DNA of 64,000 bases from Mycolicibacterium gadium (lineage in GTDB: Bacteria; Actinomycetota; Actinomycetes; Mycobacteriales; Mycobacteriaceae): NCBI RefSeq assembly GCF_010728925.1, contig NZ_AP022608.1, positions 1,674,001 through 1,738,000 on the forward strand, written 5' to 3'. Shown piece after piece: positions 54,139-63,140 of the stretch (positions are counted from its first letter, which is position 1; every line of letters begins with the position of its first letter). Made by a program: the position numbers and the translations under genes. Below the pieces are notes generated by a model, which did not search any database, had not been told where the DNA came from, and saw only the letters and a program-made list of their open reading frames with translations.

Positions 54139-54843
54139 GTGAAGACAGCATTGGTTACGGGCGGGGCATCCGGGATCGGCCGGGCCATCGCCGACCGGCT
54201 GCGCACCGACGGCAATCACGTCGCCACCATCGACCTGGCGCCGGGCGACACCGACTTCGGTTATGTCGCCGATGTCACGGATCGCGAACAGGTCGACGCG
54301 GCACTCGACGCCATCCGCGCCGCGCTCGGGCCGATCACAATCCTGGTGAATTCCGCGGGAATGACCTCGTTCCGGCGATTCACCAACCTCACCTCCGAGG
54401 AGTGGTCGAAGGTCATCGACGTCAACCTCAACGGGGTCTTTCATGTGACCCAGGCGGTGCTGCCGGACATGCTGGACGCCGGCTGGGGCCGAATCGTCAA
54501 CATCTCCTCATCGAGCACTCACTCCGGATCGCCGTACCAGTCGGCGTATGTGGCGGCAAAGTCCGCCGTCAACGGTCTCACGAAAACCCTTGCGCTGGAA
54601 TATGGCCCAAAGGGAATCACCGCCAATGTGGTGCCACCGGGGTCGATTGACACCCCGATGCTGCGCGATGCCGAGGAGAAAGGCCTGCTCGGCGGATCAG
54701 TCGAGGACATCGCCGCGCGGATCCCGGTGCGGCGAATCGGCACACCAGCGGACATCGCTGCAACCTGCGCATTCCTGGTCTCCGAGGAGGCCGGTTACAT
54801 CACCGGGCAGATCGTCGGCGTGAACGGTGGGCGCTGCACCTAG
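54139..54843 (+). CDS. Short-chain dehydrogenase/reductase (FabG-like)
   Basis: This 234-residue Rossmann enzyme has TGGASGIGRAIADRL, LVNSAGMTSF (NAG variant NSAG), the catalytic Ser in NISSSSTHSGS, Tyr/Lys in YVAAK, and the C-terminal GQIVGVNGG. It oxidises or reduces a hydroxyl or keto group with NAD(P). The GTG start lies 10 bp after the 54114-54129 palindrome, diverging from the LLM-led operon. It may act on a pathway intermediate. Confidence 0.92.
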   Translation: MKTALVTGGASGIGRAIADRLRTDGNHVATIDLAPGDTDFGYVADVTDREQVDAALDAIRAALGPITILVNSAGMTSFRRFTNLTSEEWSKVIDVNLNGVFHVTQAVLPDMLDAGWGRIVNISSSSTHSGSPYQSAYVAAKSAVNGLTKTLALEYGPKGITANVVPPGSIDTPMLRDAEEKGLLGGSVEDIAARIPVRRIGTPADIAATCAFLVSEEAGYITGQIVGVNGGRCT

Positions 54844-54860
54844 CTCGCAGCAAGCCGCAG

Positions 54861-55484
54861 TCAGCGGGGCATGACACCGCGCAGGAACAGCCGCACCGCG
54901 TACCGAAGATGTCGCTCCTGCTGTTCTGACGACCGGAACACGCCGAAGTCGGCCATACGCGCGGGCACGGCCTCGACCATCGCCAGAAACGTCTCGGCCG
55001 CCAGTTCCAGGTCCTCGACCTTGATGGTGCCGAGTTCCTCGTGGCGGCGCAGCAATTCGGTGACGGCGCGCTGGCGGCCGGCCCACATCATCGACTCCGC
55101 AGAGACGTTGAACTCCGGGAACTGTGCGGCCTCGTTGAAGGCGATCCGCTTGAGTCGCACGTTCTCAGGATGTGTGGCGCGCGTCAGCGCTTTGCGTCCG
55201 GTCGCCAGAAGCGCGGTCTCCAAATCGTCTTCGCCGATCTCGTCGATGGACCCGTCGTCGCTGTAGCGAGCCAGCGCCCACGGGATGACGTCAGCGAACA
55301 CCGCCCGCTTGTCCGCATAGCGGGCGTACAGGGAGCGTTTCGTGATGCCTGCGGCCTTGGCGATGGCCTCCATACTGGCTCCGGCATAACCGAATTCGAG
55401 AAAAGTAGCGACCGCGGCCTCACGAACCGCGAGGTCGAGCTTTTTCGTCTCCGCCTGGGTAGGCCGTCCACGCCGAATCGCCAC
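54861..55484 (-). CDS. TetR-family transcriptional regulator
   Basis: This 207-residue repressor reads KKLDLAVREAAVATFLEFGYAGASMEAIAKAAGITKRSLYARYADKRAVFADVIPWAL (HTH at about 30-55), followed by a ligand domain ending RYAVRLFLRGVMPR. The gene is convergent with the SDR and on the strand of the LLM operon. Its target may be the 54114 palindrome. The upstream AveC-like gene has a 27-bp gap to this gene and may be co-transcribed with it. The inducer is unknown. Confidence 0.92.
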   Translation of the reverse strand: MAIRRGRPTQAETKKLDLAVREAAVATFLEFGYAGASMEAIAKAAGITKRSLYARYADKRAVFADVIPWALARYSDDGSIDEIGEDDLETALLATGRKALTRATHPENVRLKRIAFNEAAQFPEFNVSAESMMWAGRQRAVTELLRRHEELGTIKVEDLELAAETFLAMVEAVPARMADFGVFRSSEQQERHLRYAVRLFLRGVMPR

Positions 55485-55511
55485 CAGGCGAATTGTACTG
55501 CTTCAACGGCA

Positions 55512-56297
55512 CTATCTCGGTTGGTTGGGCACGCCGGGGAAGAGCTGCACATCCGGACCAGAAGTCACCAGACCCATCTGCTTGGTCACCAGATGGGGCG
55601 CGAAAACGGCGCCGTAGAGCACGTTGCCGAGGACGATGACGGCAATGACGGACACGATCGCCGACTGGACTCGCGTCTTCGACAGCTTGTCCGACCACAT
55701 CTCGATGACATTGCGCCCCTCCGCATCCCGCCGGCCGAGCAGGTACGTGAAGACCATCATCTGGATGCCCATCGCGATGGCGTCGTAGATCGGGTACTGA
55801 TGCAGCGTGCCCTCGAACAGTCCGAGACCCGGAATCACATAGGCGTAGTAAAAGACTCCGAGCCGCGCGCCGAGGCCGGCGTTGAAGATCAGGGCCCAGC
55901 AGAAGCCAACCACGAGGCCGACGATCAACAAGGTCTGCGGCTGCCGCCAGTTGAACCGTGCGGACAGCCGCCGCCCGATCGCCGCGCCCGTGACCGCAGG
56001 TATGCAGAAATACCCGATGTACCCCAGCGGCACCGAGGACGGCAGCCCACCCCAGGTCATGTTCAAAGGCCACCACGAGGGCATCCGGGGCAGCGCGGGC
56101 GGGAACTGCGCGTACATCGCCCAGTCATAGGGCGCTTCGATCCACGAGAACGAGATCGCCGAAATGCACAGCAGAAGCAGTGGGTGCAACCGACCCCGCC
56201 GGACACTCAGGTAGATGCCGGCGATCACGAACAGGATGCCGCTACCCCAGCCGAACGCGTTGGATGCGATCAGCAGCGGCGTCATCTCGGTGTTCAT
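55512..56297 (-). CDS. Polytopic membrane protein, spirocyclase AveC-like
   Basis: This 261-residue protein has about seven hydrophobic segments, with charged loops. The segments EAPYDWAMYAQFPPALPRMPSWWPLNMTWGGLPSSVPLGYIGYF and VIPGLGLFEGTLHQYPIYDA resemble the AveC-type family that mycobacteria carry in many copies near P450/SDR clusters. In Streptomyces AveC catalyses a spiroketalisation/dehydration step; the mycobacterial function is unknown. It is coupled by ATGA to the 42-aa gene upstream. Confidence 0.7.
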   Translation of the reverse strand: MNTEMTPLLIASNAFGWGSGILFVIAGIYLSVRRGRLHPLLLLCISAISFSWIEAPYDWAMYAQFPPALPRMPSWWPLNMTWGGLPSSVPLGYIGYFCIPAVTGAAIGRRLSARFNWRQPQTLLIVGLVVGFCWALIFNAGLGARLGVFYYAYVIPGLGLFEGTLHQYPIYDAIAMGIQMMVFTYLLGRRDAEGRNVIEMWSDKLSKTRVQSAIVSVIAVIVLGNVLYGAVFAPHLVTKQMGLVTSGPDVQLFPGVPNQPR

Positions 56298-56422
56298 CGG
56301 TCCGCCCCGTCTGCTGTCTGCTCTTCGCGCGGGCCGCGCGCCTCGGGGTCGAAGTAGATCACCGCACCGAATATCACGGCAATCAGCCCGAACAGAGTGC
56401 CCAGCATGATGAGTTGGCCCAC
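56294..56422 (-). CDS. 42-residue single-span membrane peptide preceding the AveC-like gene
   Basis: The minus strand GTG 56422 to TGA 56294 encodes VGQLIMLGTLFGLIAVIFG, then AVIYFDPEARGPREEQTADGADR. That is one hydrophobic helix followed by a charged, Asp/Glu-rich tail. The stop overlaps the AveC-like ATG (ATGA), which argues for a real, coupled gene, and AAGGGAC lies at ribosome-site distance. It may assist or anchor the AveC-like protein. Confidence 0.65.
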   Translation of the reverse strand: MGQLIMLGTLFGLIAVIFGAVIYFDPEARGPREEQTADGADR

Positions 56423-56452
56423 AAGCGCGTCCCTTCAGCGATCAAGCGATCG

Positions 56453-56472
56453 GTAATAGTGGACACTATTAC
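56453..56472. promoter_or_regulatory. TetR-type palindromic operator
   Basis: GTAATAGTG-GA-CACTATTAC has perfect 9-bp arms and a 2-bp centre. It lies in the gap between the divergent 42-aa gene (minus) and the TetR gene at 56542 (plus), a typical place for an autoregulated operator. Confidence 0.75.
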
Positions 56473-56541
56473 TAGGGTTCAGGTCAAGGACAGCTATCGT
56501 GGAGTGCCACTAGCCGCGCAGCGCGGGGAGAGTGAGAAGCC

Positions 56542-57189
56542 GTGCCGCAGCGTGGGTCACCGGGAAAGCAGACCACCTCGACGACGCGCCGCCCGCGCGG
56601 AGAGGCACGCAGGCTGCTGCTCGACGCCGCGCGCGATCTGTTCGCACGCCAGGACTACCGCGCCACGACCACGCGTGAGATCGCCGAAGCCGCCGGGGTC
56701 ACCGAGTACTTGTTGTTCCGCCACTTCGGTTCGAAAGCCGGGTTGTTCCGCGAAGCACTGGTCCTGCCGTTCACGAACTTCGTCGACGACTTCGGCAAGA
56801 CCTGGCAGGCCGTCGTGCCCGAAGAGACCGACGAAGAGGAATTGTCCCGGCAGTTCGTCGGACGTCTCTACGACGTCCTCGTCGAGCACAAGGGCCTTCT
56901 GCTGACCCTCGTCGCCTCCGACGGCCTCAGCGAGGAGGAGATAGAGGGTGCCGGCATCACCGATATCCGCCGAGCGCTGACCCTGCTCGGCGAGATCAGC
57001 GGCGAGGGCATGCGCCTGCGCGGACTGCATTCGGGTCACCCTGATCTGCCCGCGCATTCGACGGTCGCGATGATCGTCGGCATGGTCGCGCTACGGTCGA
57101 CCTTCTTCGGAAACCGCCCGCCGTCTCGTGAGGCGATCGTCGACGAACTCGTCCAGGCGATCCTGCATGGGTTCCTGCATCGCCCGTAG
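56542..57189 (+). CDS. TetR-family transcriptional regulator
   Basis: This 215-residue repressor has an HTH reading ARRLLLDAARDLFARQDYRATTTREIAEAAGVTEYLLFRHFGSKAGLFREAL and a ligand domain with VGMVALRSTFFGNRPPSREAIVDELVQAILHG. The GTG start (56542) lies 70 bp after the 9-2-9 palindrome, so autoregulation and control of the divergent 42-aa/AveC-like genes are expected. The gene is convergent with the mycofactocin-coupled SDR gene, 12 bp apart. Confidence 0.92.
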   Translation: MPQRGSPGKQTTSTTRRPRGEARRLLLDAARDLFARQDYRATTTREIAEAAGVTEYLLFRHFGSKAGLFREALVLPFTNFVDDFGKTWQAVVPEETDEEELSRQFVGRLYDVLVEHKGLLLTLVASDGLSEEEIEGAGITDIRRALTLLGEISGEGMRLRGLHSGHPDLPAHSTVAMIVGMVALRSTFFGNRPPSREAIVDELVQAILHGFLHRP

Positions 57190-57201
57190 ATGTACTGCTT
57201 A

Positions 57202-58080
57202 TCACCCAGGTCCGTTGGGCCATTTGAGCAATGAGCCGGCGTCGACCCGGATCTGCTGGCCGGTGATGTAGCGGCTGTCATTGCTGGCCAGGAACACCCC
57301 CAGTTTTGCGATGTCCTCGGGTTCGATGTACGGGATCGGCATGGCCTGGAAGATGGTGAACAACGGCTCGGCGTCTTCGCGGGTGGCCTGCTTGCCCTCT
57401 TGGGTGAGGTCGGGCCGGAACATGCTGTACATGCCGTCGTTCTGCAGCAGGTGAGTGTTGCAGTTGGTCGGATGGATGCAATTGACTCGGATCATCCTGT
57501 CCGCGAGCGCCATCGACATCTCCTCGACGTACTCGATCAACACGCGCTTGCTCCAGCCGTAGCCTCTGCCGCCGGGACCCATGTTCGGGTTGTCGGTGGT
57601 GCCACGGATCATTCCGGCGGTCGACCCGGTGATGATCACCGAGGCACCGTTGGGCAGATGCGGGACGGTGACCGCGACGGTGTTCATCACACCGAGCAGG
57701 TCGACGTCGCTGGCATCGACGAACGACATCGCGTCGAAGGCTCTACCCATGGCCATCGGCAGGATGCCGGCGTTCGCGACGACGATGTCGATCTTGCCGA
57801 GGTCGGCGACCCCCGCCTCGACGGCGTCGCGCAACTCGTGACGCTCCCGGACATCGGCGATGCGGGCGACGACGCGGCGTCCGATCTCCTTGACCGACCG
57901 CTCGGTTTCCGCGAGATCGTCGGGAGTCGCCAACGGGTAGGGGTTGGACGGGATGTCGCGGCAGATGTCGACCGCGATGATGTCGGCGCCCTCCTTGGCC
58001 ATCTCGATCGCGTGTGCCCGACCCTGACCGCGGGCCGCACCGGTGATGAAAGCGACCTTGCCGTCAAGCTTTCCGGTCAT
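57202..58080 (-). CDS. Mycofactocin-coupled SDR-family oxidoreductase
   Basis: This 292-residue SDR has TGAARGQGRAHAIEMAKEGADIIAVDIC, followed by the family-specific insert RDIPSNPYPLATPDDLAETERSVKEIGRRVVARIADVRE, then VANAGIL, the catalytic Tyr/Lys in YGWSK, and YITGQQIRVDAGSLLKWP. The insert and end are those of carveol-dehydrogenase-like enzymes that hold NAD tightly and need the peptide-derived cofactor mycofactocin to recycle it. No mycofactocin synthesis genes are in the window. It is the last gene of the P450-ALDH operon. Confidence 0.92.
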   Translation of the reverse strand: MTGKLDGKVAFITGAARGQGRAHAIEMAKEGADIIAVDICRDIPSNPYPLATPDDLAETERSVKEIGRRVVARIADVRERHELRDAVEAGVADLGKIDIVVANAGILPMAMGRAFDAMSFVDASDVDLLGVMNTVAVTVPHLPNGASVIITGSTAGMIRGTTDNPNMGPGGRGYGWSKRVLIEYVEEMSMALADRMIRVNCIHPTNCNTHLLQNDGMYSMFRPDLTQEGKQATREDAEPLFTIFQAMPIPYIEPEDIAKLGVFLASNDSRYITGQQIRVDAGSLLKWPNGPG

Positions 58081-58106
58081 CTCGTACTCCTTGAATGCTG
58101 GCGAAG

Positions 58107-59378
58107 CTATGGTTTCGGAGTGTATTCCACATGCAGCGCCGTCAGGCCGCGCATGATGAATGTCGGTTCGTATCCGTACTTTCGATCGTCGGCCGGACCG
58201 TGCATCTCCTCGGAGATGCGGATGTCGGCCATCCGGTCGAGGATCCGATTGACCGCGATGCGCGCCTCCGACCGCGCCAACGGCGAGCCGGGGCAGGAAT
58301 GGGGACCGCGTCCAAAAGCAACATGCTCGCGCACGTTGGGCCGGTCGTGCTTGAACTCATTCGGGTCCTCGAACTTGCGTGGATCGCGGTTGCTCGCGCC
58401 GGGCAGCATCATCAGGATCGTCCCGGCGGGCACGTCGTAGTCCCCGATGGTCGTCGACGTCCGGGCCAGCCGGAAGTGGCTCTTGACGGGGCTTTCCATC
58501 CGCAGGCACTCCTCGAGGAACGCCGGGATCTGCGAGCGGTCGTCGCGAAGGGACTTCTGAAAGTCCTGCCTCTCGCCGAGCACCCGCATCGCCGTGCTCA
58601 CCAGTTTCGTCGTCGTATCGGTACCGGCTGCGAACAGGAAAGTCGCGAGCTTGACGACCTCGTCTACCGGCGGCACCGACCCATCCGGGTACGTCGCGGC
58701 GGCGAGTTCGGTCAGCACGTCCTGTCGAGGCTCCCGACGCCGGTCGGTGATGTACTCCGTGAACTTCTCATCCAGCCACATCAGCGGGTTGTGCGCGACG
58801 GTCTCACCTTGGTTGCCGTCGACCTCGCCGAGGGGCTCGGCGCCCATCATCTGCTTGAACTCCTGATGGTCTTCGGCCGGGACGCCGAGCAGATCGGCGA
58901 TCACCAACAGCGCCAACGGTTTCGCGAAGTCCTCCATGAACTCGCATGAACCGCGGTCGATGATCTTCTCGAGCTGCTGGTCGACCAGACGCCACATGAA
59001 CTCTTCGTTCTCGCTGAGCCGCTTCGGCGTGATCAGCCTGCTCAGCAACCCACGTGTCTTCTGATGTTCGGCGGCATCCATGGTGACCACGTGCTCCGCC
59101 ATCGGAATCGCGTCGCGGTGTTCTTCGATGAGGGCGCTGATGTCGTCCCCTTCCGGGGTGAAAGGCAACGGCGGAAACGGACCTGCCACCGCGACACACG
59201 ATGACATCGCGGGATCCTTGTACGCGGCGAGCGCTTCTTGATGCCCCGTCACCGCCACTACGCCGTACGGTGTCGCCCGCTGCACAGGACACTTCGAACG
59301 CAGCTGGTCGTAATACGTGTAAGGGTCGGGGATCAGCGACATGTCGGTGAAGTAGTCGATCGACTCGAGATCGCTCAT
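58107..59378 (-). CDS. Cytochrome P450
   Basis: This 423-residue P450 has I-helix AAGTDTTTK, K-helix ExxR in EECLRM, and haem loop FGRGPHSCPGSPLARSE. The N-terminal region shows DAAEHQKTRGLLSRLITPKRLSE. It is coupled by ATGA to the next P450 gene upstream and sits 26 bp before the mycofactocin-coupled SDR gene. A hydroxylation followed by alcohol oxidation by the SDR is plausible. No ferredoxin lies next to it. Confidence 0.94.
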   Translation of the reverse strand: MSDLESIDYFTDMSLIPDPYTYYDQLRSKCPVQRATPYGVVAVTGHQEALAAYKDPAMSSCVAVAGPFPPLPFTPEGDDISALIEEHRDAIPMAEHVVTMDAAEHQKTRGLLSRLITPKRLSENEEFMWRLVDQQLEKIIDRGSCEFMEDFAKPLALLVIADLLGVPAEDHQEFKQMMGAEPLGEVDGNQGETVAHNPLMWLDEKFTEYITDRRREPRQDVLTELAAATYPDGSVPPVDEVVKLATFLFAAGTDTTTKLVSTAMRVLGERQDFQKSLRDDRSQIPAFLEECLRMESPVKSHFRLARTSTTIGDYDVPAGTILMMLPGASNRDPRKFEDPNEFKHDRPNVREHVAFGRGPHSCPGSPLARSEARIAVNRILDRMADIRISEEMHGPADDRKYGYEPTFIMRGLTALHVEYTPKP

Positions 59379-60616
59379 CGCGCGTGCTCTCTTCCTGCCG
59401 GCTGCGGATCGAACAGCACCGGTACCGACGTTGGTGACCGGAACACCTGCCCCCTGACGTGCGGGTCATCACCGTCGGGATCGAGCCGTAAATTCGGCAG
59501 CCGGTCCAGCAGAAGATTGATGGCCGTTCGCATCTCGAGGCGAGCAAGGTGCATACCGAGACATACGTGGACACCGTGGCCCCACGCCAGGTTGCTCTTC
59601 TGCTGACGGAAGATGTCGAACTTGTTGGGGTCCGGGAAGCGGTCATCCTGGTGGGTCGCCGACCCGAGCATCGGCATCACCGTCGCGCCTGCGGGAATCG
59701 ACACCCCACCGAGCACCGTGTCTTTGGTCGCCACACGGGTGATCGTCAGCAACGGCGGTTCCCACCGCACGCCCTCCTCGATCGCCTGCGGAAGCAACGA
59801 GCGGTCGGCGCGAATTGCCTCGAGCTGGTCAGGGTTCGACAGCAGCGCGAGAAGCAGGCTGCCCAGCGAGCGGTAGGTCGTCTCGACGCCGGCGGGCAGC
59901 AGGAGCCGGAGGAACGAGAAGATCTCCTCGTCATTGAGCTTCTCCCCGTCGATCTCGGCGGCGGCGAGCGCGCTGATCAGATCCTCACGTGGGTGAGCCC
60001 GGCGGGCTTCGAGGATCGGCGCGAAGTATTCACACAGCGCAGCCGAGGCTGCAAGTCCCCGTTCGGGATTCATGAGCCAGCTCAACAGCGAGATCGACCA
60101 CCGTTGGAACTGGGGATAGTCCTCCTCGGGCAGTCCGAGCAGACCGGCGATGATCTGGCTCGGGTAGTCGAAGGTGAACTCCTTGACCAGATCTGCTTTG
60201 CCGTTGGGCGCGAACTTGTCGATCAGGCCGTTGGCGACGCGACCGACCAGCTCGTCCTCCCACCGTGCCAACGACTTCTGCGCGAACGCTTTCGAGACGA
60301 GGCCGCGAAGCCGACCGTGGATCGGCTCATCCATGCCGAGCATCACACCTTCGCCCAGCACCGGACCGAAGGCCGCGATGACGGCGGACGACGAGAACGT
60401 CTCGTTGTCGCGCAGCATCTGCTGAACGTCCTCGTGGCGATACACGATGAACATCGGCAGCGATTCTTCGTGCGGCAGCGCACCGGACGTTTCGAGGCGC
60501 TGCACCGGCTCTTCGCGGCGGATCCGCGCCAACTCCGTGTACGGGTCGCGGACGTCGCCGGAGATGGCGTCGTCAAATGCCCCGAAGTCCTCGAGGTCGT
60601 CGAATAGATCGGACAA
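59375..60616 (-). CDS. Cytochrome P450
   Basis: This 413-residue P450 has I-helix PAGVETTYR, K-helix ExxR in EEGVRW, and haem loop AWGHGVHVCLGMHLARLE, where Trp takes the place of the usual Phe before Gly. The Cys and His positions are normal. MLGMDEPIHGRLRGLVSKAFAQKSLARWE matches the C-helix area. It is translationally coupled to the P450 at 58107 by ATGA; the aldehyde dehydrogenase stop is 12 bp upstream. Two tandem P450s suggest two oxidation steps or different substrates. Confidence 0.94.
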   Translation of the reverse strand: MSDLFDDLEDFGAFDDAISGDVRDPYTELARIRREEPVQRLETSGALPHEESLPMFIVYRHEDVQQMLRDNETFSSSAVIAAFGPVLGEGVMLGMDEPIHGRLRGLVSKAFAQKSLARWEDELVGRVANGLIDKFAPNGKADLVKEFTFDYPSQIIAGLLGLPEEDYPQFQRWSISLLSWLMNPERGLAASAALCEYFAPILEARRAHPREDLISALAAAEIDGEKLNDEEIFSFLRLLLPAGVETTYRSLGSLLLALLSNPDQLEAIRADRSLLPQAIEEGVRWEPPLLTITRVATKDTVLGGVSIPAGATVMPMLGSATHQDDRFPDPNKFDIFRQQKSNLAWGHGVHVCLGMHLARLEMRTAINLLLDRLPNLRLDPDGDDPHVRGQVFRSPTSVPVLFDPQPAGREHAR

Positions 60617-60628
60617 GTGTTGCTCCTC

Positions 60629-62113
60629 CTACTGGGCTGGGAAGGCCACCGATTTCACTTCGGTGTACTGGCTGAATCCGGCGATGCCGTTCTGACGGCC
60701 GACGCCGCTGTCCTTGTATCCGCCGAACGGGGTGTCCGCGCCGTATCCGGCGGTTCCGTTGAGTCCGATGAAGCCGGCTCGCAGACGGCGCGCGACGGAG
60801 AGGGATCGGTCAAGCGAACTCGACATCACGTTTCCGGCGAGTCCGTACACGCTGTCGTTGGCGATCCGGATGGCATCTTCTTCATCCTCGTAGGGAATGA
60901 CGACGAGGACGGGGCCGAAGATCTCCTCCTGGGCGATGGTCATCGAGTTGTCGACATCGGTGAAAAGCGTTGGGTTGACCCAAAATCCCTTGTCGAATTG
61001 CTCTGGCGGCTCGGTGCTGCCAACCAGCATGTTCGCACCCTCGTCGACACCCTTGCGGATGTAGCCCAGGATGCGCTGCTGCTGCTTGGCAGAAATCACC
61101 GGACCACAGATCGTGCCCGGATCCTGCGGATCACCCGCCTTGATGTTCTCGTAGATGCCGCGAAGAATCGCGACCCCTTCGTCGTAGCGGGACCGCGGCA
61201 GCAGCATCCGCGTCGGGGCCGCGCAGCCCTGGCCCGCGTGCATGAGAGGACCGATGCCGATCAGGCAGGCGGTGTTGAAGTCCGCGTCCTCGAGCACGAT
61301 GGTCGCCGACTTGCCACCGAGTTCGAGGAACAGGCGTTTCATCGTCGCCGCGCCCTTCTCCATGATTCGCTTGCCCACCACGGTGGACCCGGTGAACGAG
61401 ATCATGTCGACCTTCGGTGACAGGGTGAGTTCCTCACCGACGAAATGATCCGAGGCGGTCACCACACTGACCACACCCGCTGGGATATCTGTCTTCTCGG
61501 CGATGAGCCGACCGAGCCGGGTGGCGTTGAACGGTGTGTTCGGCGCGGGTTTGAGTACCACGGTGTTACCCGTCGCCAAGGCCTGACCGAGCTTGTTGAT
61601 CGTGACCTCGAACGGAAAGTTCCACGGCACAATCGCACCCACCACGCCGACGGGCTCGTGCCACACCTTCCGCCTGGTGTTGACGCCGGTCACCGATACA
61701 ACCTTGTCGCCGAGATCGGTTTCCCACTCGAAGCTGTCGATCAGCCTGGCGGGATACTTCAGGCCGTCCTCCAGCGGTGCATCCAGGTGCGGACCGTGCG
61801 TGACCGCTCGCGGTGCCCCGACCTCGAGAATGAGCTCCTCGCGCAATTCCTCGAGCTCGCTTTCGATCGCCTCGTGCAACTGCAGCAGGCAACGCTTGCG
61901 AAGCTCCCGATTGGTCGACCAATCGGTCTCGTCGAAAGACCTTCTCGCAGCGTCGATCGCGCGGTTCATATCGGCCTTCGACGCGTCCGCGACCTCGCCG
62001 AGAACGTCTTCGTTGGCAGGGTTGATGTTGGTGAAGGTACCGGCTTCACCTTCGACGAGCTCGCCGTCGATCAGCATCCTCGACTCGAATCGAACCGCAG
62101 TGGCTTCAGTCAT
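60629..62113 (-). CDS. NAD(P)-dependent aldehyde dehydrogenase
   Basis: This 494-residue ALDH has PWNFPFEVTINKLGQALATGNTVVLKPAPNTPF, FTGSTVVGK, the general-base Glu in ELGGKSATIVL (about residue 263) and the catalytic Cys297 in AGQGCAAP. The enzyme turns an aldehyde into an acid. ATG 62113 overlaps the upstream SDR stop by 8 bp. It is in the P450 operon, giving alcohol-aldehyde-acid chemistry together with the SDRs. It is similar in length to the ALDH at 9838-11322. Confidence 0.95.
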   Translation of the reverse strand: MTEATAVRFESRMLIDGELVEGEAGTFTNINPANEDVLGEVADASKADMNRAIDAARRSFDETDWSTNRELRKRCLLQLHEAIESELEELREELILEVGAPRAVTHGPHLDAPLEDGLKYPARLIDSFEWETDLGDKVVSVTGVNTRRKVWHEPVGVVGAIVPWNFPFEVTINKLGQALATGNTVVLKPAPNTPFNATRLGRLIAEKTDIPAGVVSVVTASDHFVGEELTLSPKVDMISFTGSTVVGKRIMEKGAATMKRLFLELGGKSATIVLEDADFNTACLIGIGPLMHAGQGCAAPTRMLLPRSRYDEGVAILRGIYENIKAGDPQDPGTICGPVISAKQQQRILGYIRKGVDEGANMLVGSTEPPEQFDKGFWVNPTLFTDVDNSMTIAQEEIFGPVLVVIPYEDEEDAIRIANDSVYGLAGNVMSSSLDRSLSVARRLRAGFIGLNGTAGYGADTPFGGYKDSGVGRQNGIAGFSQYTEVKSVAFPAQ

Positions 62114-63116
62114 TGCTCTCACTCCCTTGGTCGGAGACGGCGGCCGCTCGTCGCGCCGCGCGATCAGCCAAACGCTGCATCAGTGGTTGCGGAATGATCT
62201 TGGTAGCCAGGACCATTGCCCGTTGCGTGCCCGTCAATGGCCAGGCCCCGTCGCGCATCGTGCCCTGCCGCGGGATTCCCATCACCAGGCGGGACATGTG
62301 ATGCATACCCGCCGCGGGCAGAATCCTGTTGGACACCAACAGCATCGAGGCATCCGGCCCGACACCGTGGCGCCGGAACGAAGCCGTGTCGCTGAGAGCC
62401 TTGAGCAATCCGTCAGCGAACTTTTCCGGTGGCCGCGCAAGCTTCATCGCAAACCGACCGCGGGTGTTCACGGTGTTGTGGATACGCGCGTACGGTCCGC
62501 CGAAGTTCCGGTCGTCAGTCGTGCCGGCGTCGGTGATGATGTCGGTGTCGTAGGTCCCGCTGACCAGGATCGTGACACCGAGCCCGAACGGTGCGATCTC
62601 ACCGGCCATCGACTCACCCCATCGCTCGAGCGCGCCCTTGGCCGCTGAGTACGGGGCGATTCCCGGCTGACCCCTGACGCCACCGGCACTGGATACCAGC
62701 ACGATTCGGCCTGTGCCCGCGGCGCGCATGGCGGGCAGGAGCGCCTTGGTCAGCTCGACCGGGCCCAACACATGCGTGGACAACATGTTCTGCCACAGCT
62801 CCATGCCGGCCTCTTCGACCATGCCCGCAGCCGAGATGCCGGCGTTGTGCACCACCGCATAGGGCGCGCCGACCGCTTCCAATATCGACTTGGCGGCCGC
62901 CGCGACCGACGCGCTGTCGGTCACGTCGAGCTGCACGCCGATCAACCTGTCGTCGTCGGCGCCAGCACCAGTCGTCGCACGCAGCAGCGGCATTCCTCGA
63001 TCAGGAGTCCGCATCGCCGCGACCACGCGCCACCCCTCGCGATAGAGGCGCACGGTCGATGCGAAGCCGAGACCACGTGACGCTCCGGTGATGACGACGC
63101 TGCGAGGCTCAGTCAT
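62106..63116 (-). CDS. Short-chain dehydrogenase/reductase with C-terminal extension
   Basis: This 336-residue SDR has TGASRGLGFASTVRL, VVHNAGISAAG, the catalytic Ser in VSSAGGVRGQ, and Tyr/Lys in YSAAKGALERW, followed by a long C-terminal region (about 230-336) not found in basic SDRs: MSRLVMGIPRQGTMRDGAWPLTGTQRAMVLATKIIPQPLMQRLADRAARRAAA, amphipathic and basic, perhaps membrane-associated. ATG 63116 is used; TTG 63134 is the only upstream alternative. It lies between the AveC-like gene and the ALDH gene. Confidence 0.9.
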   Translation of the reverse strand: MTEPRSVVITGASRGLGFASTVRLYREGWRVVAAMRTPDRGMPLLRATTGAGADDDRLIGVQLDVTDSASVAAAAKSILEAVGAPYAVVHNAGISAAGMVEEAGMELWQNMLSTHVLGPVELTKALLPAMRAAGTGRIVLVSSAGGVRGQPGIAPYSAAKGALERWGESMAGEIAPFGLGVTILVSGTYDTDIITDAGTTDDRNFGGPYARIHNTVNTRGRFAMKLARPPEKFADGLLKALSDTASFRRHGVGPDASMLLVSNRILPAAGMHHMSRLVMGIPRQGTMRDGAWPLTGTQRAMVLATKIIPQPLMQRLADRAARRAAAVSDQGSESND

Positions 63117-63140
63117 CGGCTGTTCGTCGCGCAAGCGCCA

